Shown here piece by piece: positions 6,502-11,893 of a stretch of DNA of 11,893 bases (its first letter is position 1; every line of letters begins with the position of its first letter). The translations under genes and the position numbers were made by a program. Under the pieces are notes generated by a model. The model was not told the DNA's origin and did not search any database. It was given only the letters and a program-made list of their open reading frames with translations. The DNA comes from a bacterium (GTDB lineage: Bacteria > Chloroflexota > Dormibacteria > UBA8260 > Bog-877), in the NCBI GenBank assembly GCA_021817025.1, contig JAKAWF010000005.1:1-11893 (forward strand), in the 5' to 3' direction.

Positions 6502-7596
6502 TTGCCCACCGCCCAACACCACTTCCTGGTGGCGCTGCCGATCCTGCTGGTGGCCGTCGCCGTGACGGTCGCGATGGTCCCGGTGGTCAGGTGGCTGAGC
6601 TTCAAGGTCGGGGCGGTGGCCGAGCCTGGCGGCCGCAACATCCACCTGCGCCCGACCGGGCGGCTGGGAGGGCTGGCGCTGGCCTCAGGCTTCGTGGTCG
6701 CGGTGGCGCTCTTCGGCCGGGGGGTCCCGGACTGGGCCCAGCTGGTGGTGATCGCGGTCGTGGTGGCGGGGCTGCTGGCGATCGACGACATCCTGGGGCT
6801 GCCCTACTGGACCAAGCTGGTGATCCAGATCCTCTGCTCGCTCCTGGTGGCCTGGGGTTTCGGGATCACCATCGGCTACGTGACCCTGCCCCATCTCGAT
6901 CTCCATCTGGCCTGGGCGGCGATCCCGGTGACCGTGATCTGGCTGGTCGGGATGCAGAACTCCATCAACCTCCTGGATGGGGTGGACGGGCTGGCCGCGG
7001 GGGTGGTGGCCATCGTGGGCGCGGTGCTGTATCTGGCGGCCGTCAACCGGCTCGCGATCGACCCCGGCCAGGGCGGGGTGATCCTGCTCTCGGCCGCCCT
7101 GGTCGGTTGCTGCCTGGGCTTCCTGGTCTTCAACTTCGCGCCGGCGCGGATCTTCATGGGCGACTCCGGCAGCCACGTGCTGGGCATGCTGGTGGGGGTG
7201 ATCACCATCTTGGGGGTCGCCAAGGTGACGGTGACGCTGGCTCTGTTCGTGCCGGTGGTGGCCCTGGCGCTTCCCATCGGCGACACCGGCTACGCGATCT
7301 GGCGGCGGCGCCGGGAGGGGGTCGGCTTCGCCCACGCCGACGCCCGCCACCTCCACCACCGGCTGCTGGCGCTGGGCCTGAGCCAGCGCGAGACCGCGAT
7401 CAGCTTCTACCTGGTCACCGGGATTCTGGGCAGTGTCGGGCTGGCCCTGTTCGGACACCACAAGATCCTGGCCGTGGCCCTGGTGCTGCTGGTGGTGGCC
7501 CTGAGCCTGCTGGGCTGGCGGATCTGGCATCGTGGTGGGTTCAGCTTCCAGCAGGGCCCGGACGACCCGACGCACCATGATCTGCCGCCCAACTGA
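6502..7596 (+). CDS. Undecaprenyl-phosphate GlcNAc-1-phosphate transferase (WecA/TagO type)
   Basis: A 364-residue polytopic membrane protein of the MraY/WecA family. It is predicted to transfer a GlcNAc-1-phosphate-type sugar from its UDP form to a polyprenyl phosphate at the inner membrane face, the first step for teichoic acid, arabinogalactan-linker or O-antigen type polymers. Motifs in order: 'RPTGRLGGLA' (50-59), the Mg-binding Asp pair 'IDDILGLP' (Asp95-96), 'NSINLLDGVDGLAAG' (153-167), 'RIFMGDSGS' (216-224), and the His motif 'HADARHLHHRLL' (278-289), which marks WecA/TagO rather than MraY. About ten hydrophobic segments are visible. TTG at 6502 was chosen because it follows the glyA stop by 16 bases; a GTG at 6529 is possible, and the longer frame starting inside glyA is unlikely. 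In Mycobacterium the homologue rfe also follows sua5. The exact sugar and the polymer cannot be told. Confidence 0.9.
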   Translation: MPTAQHHFLVALPILLVAVAVTVAMVPVVRWLSFKVGAVAEPGGRNIHLRPTGRLGGLALASGFVVAVALFGRGVPDWAQLVVIAVVVAGLLAIDDILGLPYWTKLVIQILCSLLVAWGFGITIGYVTLPHLDLHLAWAAIPVTVIWLVGMQNSINLLDGVDGLAAGVVAIVGAVLYLAAVNRLAIDPGQGGVILLSAALVGCCLGFLVFNFAPARIFMGDSGSHVLGMLVGVITILGVAKVTVTLALFVPVVALALPIGDTGYAIWRRRREGVGFAHADARHLHHRLLALGLSQRETAISFYLVTGILGSVGLALFGHHKILAVALVLLVVALSLLGWRIWHRGGFSFQQGPDDPTHHDLPPN

Positions 7597-7600
7597 ACTC

Positions 7601-7608
7601 GAGGAGAG
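7601..7608 (+). promoter_or_regulatory. Ribosome binding site of murA
   Basis: GAGGAGAG lies 8 bases upstream of the ATG at 7617, in the 20-base gap after the transferase gene. It fixes the murA start. Confidence 0.75.
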
Positions 7609-7616
7609 CCGACGCG

Positions 7617-8897
7617 ATGCCGAAGGATGAGGTGCTGGAGATCGAGGGGGGCATCCCCCTGCGCGGGACGGTGGGCGTCAGCGGCAGCAAGAACGCCGCC
7701 CTGCCCGAGATGGCGGCCGCCCTGCTGGCCGATGGACCGCTGCGGCTCAGCAACGTTCCCGCCATCGAGGACGTGGAGACCATGTGCGCGATCCTGGGCA
7801 GCCTGGGAGCCCTCACCGAGCGCTCTCAGGGCGTGGTGGAGGTCGATGCCCGAGGCCTGCGCACGGGCATGCCCGATCCGGCGTCGGCCCAGCGGATGCG
7901 GGCTTCGCTGCTGCTGCTGGGACCCCTGCTGGGAGCTTTCGGTGAGGCCTCCCTGCCTCGACCAGGAGGCGACGACATCGGCTCCCGCCGGATCGAGCAG
8001 CATGTCGCCGGGCTGCGCCTGATGGGGGCCAGGGTGGAGGAGGCGGAGGGCGGCATCCGGGCCTCGGCCAGCGGCCTGCACGGGGCTCACATCCCGCTCG
8101 ACATGCCGACCGTGACCGGGACCGAGAACCTGATGATGGCGGCGGTCCGGGCGGAGGGGATAACCGTCATCTCCAACGCCGCCCGGGAGCCCCACGTGGT
8201 CGACCTCGCCCTCTGCCTCAACTCGATGGGGGCCCGGATCTCGGGGGCGGGCAGCGACCGGGTCGTGATCGAGGGGGTCACCCGCCTGCACCGGGCTGAG
8301 CACCGGGTCCGTCCCGACTACATCGAGGCCGGCACCTACGCCCTGGCGGCCGCCGCCACCGGGGGCGAGGTGATGATCGACGACGTCAGCTGCGACGACC
8401 TGGTCCAGCTCTTCCACAAGCTCCGCGCCGCCGGCTGTGTGGTGGAGGAGGGGGCGAGCTGGGCCCGGGTGTCGCGGCCGGGCCCGCTGCTGGCGGTGGA
8501 CGTGACCACCTGGCCCCATCCCGGATTCGCCACCGACCTGCAGTCGCAGTACGTGGCCCTGATGACCCAGGCGAAGGGCGACTCGACGGTCTGGGAGGCG
8601 CTCTACGAGAACCGCTTCCGCCCGGTCGAGCAATTGCGCCGCCTGGGCGCCCAAATCGAGGTCGAGGGCCGGATCGCGGTGGTCCACGGCGGAAAGCCCC
8701 TGAGGGGAGCCGAGCTGGAGGTCTCCGACATCCGCTCCGGAGCAGCCCTGGTGATCGCCGGGCTCTGCGCCGAGGGGGGCACCACCTGCCGCAACATCCG
8801 CCACCTGGACCGCGGCTACCAGAACCTGGTGGGCAAGCTGGCGGGACTGGGGGCGCGGCTCAACCGCCGCCAGCTCGCTCCCTCGGATCCGGACTGA
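7617..8897 (+). CDS. murA: UDP-N-acetylglucosamine 1-carboxyvinyltransferase with Asp in place of the catalytic Cys
   Basis: A 426-residue cytoplasmic enzyme that transfers enolpyruvate from phosphoenolpyruvate to UDP-GlcNAc, the first committed step of peptidoglycan synthesis. Family motifs: '[10 protein letters not shown]' (21-30, substrate-binding Lys25 and Asn26), '[12 protein letters not shown]' (113-124), '[14 protein letters not shown]' (164-177), '[10 protein letters not shown]' (233-242), catalytic Asp307 in '[12 protein letters not shown]', and '[13 protein letters not shown]' (396-408). The loop that in E. coli carries Cys115 (RPGGC-x-IG) has Asp119 here. The same change is known in M. 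tuberculosis, Chlamydia and Borrelia MurA, where the enzyme works but fosfomycin cannot alkylate it. Length is normal and the ATG has a strong ribosome site. In Mycobacterium and Bacillus murA also lies downstream of this housekeeping block, after the atp operon. Confidence 0.96.
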   Translation: MPKDEVLEIEGGIPLRGTVGVSGSKNAALPEMAAALLADGPLRLSNVPAIEDVETMCAILGSLGALTERSQGVVEVDARGLRTGMPDPASAQRMRASLLLLGPLLGAFGEASLPRPGGDDIGSRRIEQHVAGLRLMGARVEEAEGGIRASASGLHGAHIPLDMPTVTGTENLMMAAVRAEGITVISNAAREPHVVDLALCLNSMGARISGAGSDRVVIEGVTRLHRAEHRVRPDYIEAGTYALAAAATGGEVMIDDVSCDDLVQLFHKLRAAGCVVEEGASWARVSRPGPLLAVDVTTWPHPGFATDLQSQYVALMTQAKGDSTVWEALYENRFRPVEQLRRLGAQIEVEGRIAVVHGGKPLRGAELEVSDIRSGAALVIAGLCAEGGTTCRNIRHLDRGYQNLVGKLAGLGARLNRRQLAPSDPD

Positions 8898-8905
8898 GCT
8901 CGACT

Positions 8906-9733
8906 GTGGCAGGGCGCCGCTTCGGCCTCGAGCTCTCGTCGGACCGGGTGGTGGCCTGGGCGCGGGGGGACGGGCTGGTCCTGGCCGAGCCCGCTCTGGC
9001 CGCCCGCCAGACGGCCACGGGCAAGCTGCTGGCCTACGGGGACCAGGCGGCCGCGATGGCGGGGGCCCCCGGGGTCGAGCTGGTGGCCCCCTTCGGGCTG
9101 ACCGAGCTGGCCGACCAGGAGGCCGCCGAGCAGATGCTGCGGCACCTGATCACGCGGCTCGTCGGCCGGTTGGTCTTTGTCCGCCACGAGCTGGTGCTGG
9201 CGGTCCCGGCCGGGCTCTCCACGGCGGCCAGGCGGGCCCTGCTGGAGGTGGCGCTGAGTTCCGGCGCCCGCATGGCCCACCTCCTCGACCTGCCCTTGGC
9301 GATGGCCTTCGGGGCCGGGCTCTCGGTCACCTCCTGGGAGCCGTCGCCGGTGCTCTTCCTGCTGCCTGCGAGCGCTCAGGCCGCGGTCGTCTGCCACCAT
9401 GGGCTGCTCGTCCACCGATGCCTGCGCTGGGAGGGTGGCCAGGCTCAGGCCGGGTGGCTCGAGGCGGCGGATGGGTCGGAGCGGCTGGCCGCCATGGTCC
9501 TGCGGCTGCTGGAGGAGGTGCCCCCGGCCGGCCGGCCCGGCGTGCGGCGGGTGGGCTTCGCCCTGGCGGGCCGGGGGGTGGACCTCGAGCTCATCTCGGC
9601 CGAGCTGAGGATCCGCACCGGCCTCGAGATGCGGGTGGTCGCCGACCCCGAGCACTGCGTGGTCAAGGGGGCCGAGGTGGCGCTGGAGCGGATCGAGGCG
9701 GTGGGTGGCCGCACCCTGCTCTACCTGAACTGA
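8906..9733 (+). CDS. Degenerate MreB-like actin-fold protein
   Basis: A 275-residue protein that follows the MreB pattern but has lost its nucleotide-binding signatures. Visible similarity: 'VVAWARGDGLVLAEPALAAR' (15-34) against the MreB 'VYVKGKGIVLNEPSVVA' region; 'TGKLLAYGDQAAAMAG' (38-53); 'EQMLRHLITRL' (75-85); 'LVLAVPAGLSTAARRALLE' (96-114); 'LDLPLAMAFGAGL' (127-139), against 'IEEPMAAAIGAGL'; and 'VADPEHCVVKGAEVALE' (245-261), against 'DPLTCVALGTGKALE'. The phosphate loops are gone: 'DLGTANT' reads 'LELSSDRV', 'DIGGGTTE' reads 'FLLPASAQ', and the adenosine loop 'TGGGA' reads 'LAGRG'. About 70 residues of subdomain IIB are missing, against about 340 in MreB. The GTG start lies 8 bases after murA, the slot of mbl in Bacillus. 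It may be a non-polymerising scaffold or regulator of wall synthesis; that role is inferred. Confidence 0.72.
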   Translation: MAGRRFGLELSSDRVVAWARGDGLVLAEPALAARQTATGKLLAYGDQAAAMAGAPGVELVAPFGLTELADQEAAEQMLRHLITRLVGRLVFVRHELVLAVPAGLSTAARRALLEVALSSGARMAHLLDLPLAMAFGAGLSVTSWEPSPVLFLLPASAQAAVVCHHGLLVHRCLRWEGGQAQAGWLEAADGSERLAAMVLRLLEEVPPAGRPGVRRVGFALAGRGVDLELISAELRIRTGLEMRVVADPEHCVVKGAEVALERIEAVGGRTLLYLN

Positions 9734-10851
9734 TCCCGTCTGGCGTGGGCCAGCTCGTCGGCGAGCAGGCGGGAGTGCTCCGCGACCGCGCGGGGCCAGC
9801 TGAAGTGGCCGGCCCTGGCCAGCCCGAGCCGGCCCAGGTGCGCGCGCAGCTCGGGCTCGCCCGCCAACCGGGTGAGGGCCGCGACCCACTCCTCCTGGGA
9901 CTGCAACCCCACCAGCAGGGCGGCCCCGGCGGCGGTCTCCGCCACCCCTCCGACATCGCTGGCCAGGACCGGGGCCGCGCAGGCCATCGCCTCCAGGGCC
10001 GGCAGCCCGAAGCCCTCGTAGAGGGAGGGGACGCAGGCCCCCAGAGTGCCTGAGTAGAGTCCCGCCAGGGTCTCCCCGCCGACATGCGCAAGCAGCCGCA
10101 GGCGGTCCTGGCAGCCCGCCACCTGGGCCACCTCTTGGAGCTGGGCGGCGGTCTCCCCTTGGGCGTTGGCCACCACCAGCCAGGGTCGGTCAGGCCCGCT
10201 CGGGAAGGCCCTGGCGAAGGCCCGGATCAGGAACGGGATGTTCTTCCGCTGGTGGTGGGCGCCGACGGCCAGGAAATAAGGGCCTGAGATCCCAAGCTGG
10301 GCGGTGACCGCCGCCACCTCCGCCGGGGGCCTGGGGCGCAGGTGGGGCGCCACCCCGTGGGGGATCACGGTGATGGTGGAGGGGTCGGCCGAGTAGAGCT
10401 GGACCAGGTCGGCGCGGGTCGTCTCCGAGGGCACTATCACCCGGGCCGCCCGTGCCAGGGTGTCCTTGACGAAGCTCTCGACCGCGCGGCCGCTGCGGCC
10501 GGGATAGGCCTGCTCGGCCAGCCGGTGCTCCACCCCGTGCACGGTCACGATCGCCCGCGGCACGGGCCCCGGGGGGAGCCGGTAGGCGGGCACGAAGAGC
10601 AGCTCCGGGGGGTGGCGGCTGAGCTCCAGCCGGAGCCTGAGCAGAGTCCAGCCGCGGGGCAGAGGGAGCAGCCGCCAGGCGCTGCCAGGGGGGAGGGGAG
10701 GGGCGGCCGCGGGCGGCCGCCGGGCGTTGCGGTAGAGGCGCAGGGGGGCCGGGGGATCTTCGATCAGGCCGCGGCAGATCTCGGTGGCGTAGACGCCGAT
10801 GCCCGTGGGGGCGGCCTGGAAGGCCCGGCTGGCATCGATCCCGATCGCCAC
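9721..10851 (-). CDS. Glycosyltransferase, GT4 family (GT-B fold)
   Basis: A 376-residue GT-B glycosyltransferase, probably cytoplasmic or membrane-associated, that uses a nucleotide-sugar donor to build a surface glycan. N-terminal acceptor domain: 'IGIDASRAFQAAPTGIGVYA' (3-22), 'VTVHGVEHRLAEQAYPGR' (103-120), 'VPSETTRADL' (140-149) and 'VIPHGV' (162-167). C-terminal donor domain: 'FLAVGAHHQRKNIPFLIRAF' (193-212), close to the usual G-x5-RKN pattern, and 'SLYEGFGLPALEAMACAAPV' (276-295), the E-x7-E motif. The GTG at 10851 was chosen because the conserved first strand begins there; the open frame reaches 11043 but its first 64 residues are low-complexity, and a GTG at 10890 is also possible. 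No strong ribosome site is seen. Its last 13 bases overlap the end of the MreB-like gene tail to tail. The sugar and acceptor cannot be told. Confidence 0.88.
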   Translation of the reverse strand: MAIGIDASRAFQAAPTGIGVYATEICRGLIEDPPAPLRLYRNARRPPAAAPPLPPGSAWRLLPLPRGWTLLRLRLELSRHPPELLFVPAYRLPPGPVPRAIVTVHGVEHRLAEQAYPGRSGRAVESFVKDTLARAARVIVPSETTRADLVQLYSADPSTITVIPHGVAPHLRPRPPAEVAAVTAQLGISGPYFLAVGAHHQRKNIPFLIRAFARAFPSGPDRPWLVVANAQGETAAQLQEVAQVAGCQDRLRLLAHVGGETLAGLYSGTLGACVPSLYEGFGLPALEAMACAAPVLASDVGGVAETAAGAALLVGLQSQEEWVAALTRLAGEPELRAHLGRLGLARAGHFSWPRAVAEHSRLLADELAHARRDQFR

Positions 10852-10927
10852 CCGGGCAGTGTACGGAGCCGGTCGGCTGCGACCGCTCACGATCGTGGAG
10901 GGGAGTGCCGAGCGCAGGCCCTTCCCT

Positions 10928-10962
10928 CCCGTAACTCCCCCTAACTGCAACACCCGTAACTC
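10928..10962. repeat. Short direct repeats upstream of the glycosyltransferase
   Basis: CCCGTAACTC occurs at 10928-10937 and 10953-10962, with a related CTAACTG at 10941-10947 between them. On the minus strand this gives three AGTTA units upstream of the glycosyltransferase. A similar AGTTACG sits at 3623-3629 (minus strand) just upstream of the pseudopilin operon start. They could be regulator half-sites, but the spacing is irregular and chance cannot be excluded. Confidence 0.3.
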
Positions 10963-11275
10963 AGGGCGGCGAGAGGATCCTGATGGCCGCCGGCGTCGGC
11001 AGGGTGGGCTGGGGCCAGTGGCGGTGCTCTGGGCGCTTGCCAACGAAGCTGGTCATCTTGCGGCGCACGACGCGGGGATTGGCGCGCCGGCGGCGCCGGG
11101 GCAGCAGTTCTTCGAGGATCTCCTGGGTGGCATGGAGGATCCCCGCGGCCGGGCTGACCTTGTCGCCCCCGGAGCGGCGAATGCTGCGGCGGGCGGCGCG
11201 CAGGGTACGGGTGAGACTCACCCGGTCAGGGTCGATATCGCTGTCGGAGGCGGCTTGGCAGAGCAGCGCGGTTCG
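10961..11275 (-). pseudogene. C-terminal remnant of an IS4-type DDE transposase
   Basis: About 100 codons matching the C-terminal tail of IS4-family transposases common in Actinobacteria and other high-GC bacteria. 'DIDPDRVSLTRTLRAARRSI' corresponds to the family's 'DPDRVSFTRALRxxRR'. It is followed by 'ILEELLPRRRRRANPRVVRR' (the 'RRxRxxPRVVKR' block) and a basic 'KRPEHRHW' tail ending at 10961. Upstream of about 11275 the frame no longer resembles the transposase, and the catalytic DDE core with its YREK-like signature is absent. I see no terminal inverted repeats or target duplication. The element is dead, left from an old insertion or deletion, and lies between the glycosyltransferase and the ATPase gene. 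Confidence 0.72.
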
Positions 11276-11412
11276 CCGCGTAGGCTCCCCGCTTCCCCCC
11301 TGGGACCTGGAGTGGACGAGAGAGCGAGCCCACCCAGGGAAGGCCACCGGGCCGTCTATGGCTTGGTGATGCTTGCCGTGAAGTCCAGCTTTCTAGCGGG
11401 GTTGGAGTGGGG

Positions 11413-11441
11413 TTGCCCTGGTAGCCAGAATGGTTTATAGG
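11413..11441 (+). promoter_or_regulatory. Candidate sigma-70-type promoter for a leaderless ATPase transcript
   Basis: TTGCCC (11413-11418) and TATAGG (11436-11441) are separated by 17 bases. Initiation 7 bases beyond the -10 box would fall on or beside the ATG at 11448, so the transcript would be leaderless, as is common in high-GC Gram-positive bacteria. This area is locally AT-richer than its surroundings. Supported by pattern only. Confidence 0.4.
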
Positions 11442-11447
11442 GGCATT

Positions 11448-11893
11448 ATGGTCATCGCAGGGCGGTCTCCCTTCCACCCGACCTTTGCAGCCGTCCGCCC
11501 ACTTTGGCAGGTCGGGAGACCCTCATGGCCGAGGTCGTCGATGACTTTCTCAATGGCGGTCCATCGGCGCAGGGGTTCACCCGGGCGTTCGTTGGCGATC
11601 GAGGGATCGGGAAGACCGTACTGCTCGACGAGATCGGAATCATGGTGCGGGACAAGAAGTGGGTGGTGATCCACTGTCAGCCCACTCCGAGCGAGGACCC
11701 GATCGTGGCGATCAGTCGGGCCGCCGCAGACCATCTGCCGACACTGGGGCGCAAGTGGGCCGACGTGGAGAAGAGCGTTGAGTTGGGGATCAATGTCGGA
11801 TGGGTGCGGCTCTTCTGGAGGGACGGGTTCTCGCGGTCCTTGAGGTGCCGGGGCCGCGAAAAGGGCTCCCAAGGGCTGGGGCTCTGCAGGTGC
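11448..11893 (+). pseudogene. AAA-type ATP-binding protein, 5' part, apparently frameshifted and cut by the window edge
   Basis: Resembles the N-terminal part of Orc1-like AAA ATPases found in Actinobacteria and mobile islands, of unknown function. From ATG 11448 the first frame gives 'MVIAGRSPFHPTF', matching the usual 'NPFxPxFG' opening. The expected continuation is in another frame: 'SRPPTLAGRETLMAEVVDDF' from 11489. Adding one G in TTTGC (11484-11488) would give 'HPTFGSRPPTLAGRE' without a break, so a one-base deletion is likely. The second frame then runs to the window end: Walker A 'GDRGIGKTVLLDEIG', then 'KKWVVIHCQPTPSEDPIVAI' and 'VELGINVGWVRL'. After about 11815 the sequence is less convincing and a further shift is possible. 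If the deletion is real, translation could restart only at TTG 11504 or ATG 11525, losing the N-terminal strand. No ribosome site is seen. Confidence 0.65.

Noticed and set aside
5124..6791. A 555-codon open frame on the minus strand, opposite glyA
   Set aside because: It is a shadow of glyA, with no recognisable domain and Val/Gly/His-rich composition.
7407..8804. A 465-codon open frame on the minus strand, opposite murA
   Set aside because: It is a shadow of murA, which is recognised by many motifs.
10690..10730. A GC-rich repeat (GGCGGCCGC-like units) as a regulatory palindrome
   Set aside because: It lies inside the glycosyltransferase gene and encodes a Pro/Ala-rich linker, which explains the repetition.
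10852..11043. A 64-residue N-terminal extension of the glycosyltransferase
   Set aside because: The extension is Arg/Ser/Pro-rich without motifs and covers the repeat-bearing upstream region. The conserved first strand of the GT-B fold begins at the GTG at 10851.

Overview
The window is very GC-rich and tightly packed, with frequent GTG and TTG starts. It looks like a chromosomal segment of a high-GC, cell-wall-bearing bacterium. Protein sequences and gene order suit a lineage near Chloroflexota or 'Candidatus Dormibacterota', with Actinobacteria as the alternative; this placement is an inference from general resemblance, not from a marker gene.

Layout. Positions 1-301 hold the 3' end of an unidentified gene, followed by about 350 bases with no recognisable gene. 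Positions 651-3608 (minus strand) are a three-gene set of Tad/Flp-type pseudopilin genes in the order TadE-like, large TadG-like, TadE-like, linked by a 4-base overlap and a 4-base gap. A short divergent promoter region carries an 11-base-period direct repeat. Positions 3700-9733 (plus strand) are a housekeeping run: prmC, a broken tsaC/sua5, glyA, a WecA/TagO-type phosphosugar transferase, murA and a degenerate MreB-like gene. A family GT4 glycosyltransferase (9721-10851, minus) converges on that run and overlaps its end by 13 bases. The last kilobase is accessory: the C-terminal remnant of an IS4-type transposase and the start of an AAA-type ATPase gene that appears to carry a frameshift.

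How the genes fit together. The order prmC-sua5-glyA-wecA-murA-mreB resembles the conserved block known in Bacillus and Mycobacterium, where prfA/prmC/sua5 and glyA or rfe lie before the atp operon and murA lies after it, with mbl beyond murA in Bacillus. Here the atp genes are absent from the middle. The block joins translation (PrmC, the former TsaC), one-carbon metabolism (GlyA) and envelope synthesis (WecA-like, MurA, MreB-like, GT4).

Main points of interest: (1) the tsaC/sua5 reading frame is broken in at least three places although its neighbours are intact; (2) MurA has Asp in place of the catalytic Cys, predicting natural fosfomycin insensitivity; (3) the MreB-like protein has lost its ATP-binding signatures and most of subdomain IIB; (4) an AAA ATPase gene, perhaps leaderless, is interrupted by a one-base deletion. 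I found no CRISPR array, tRNA, rRNA or intact mobile element.
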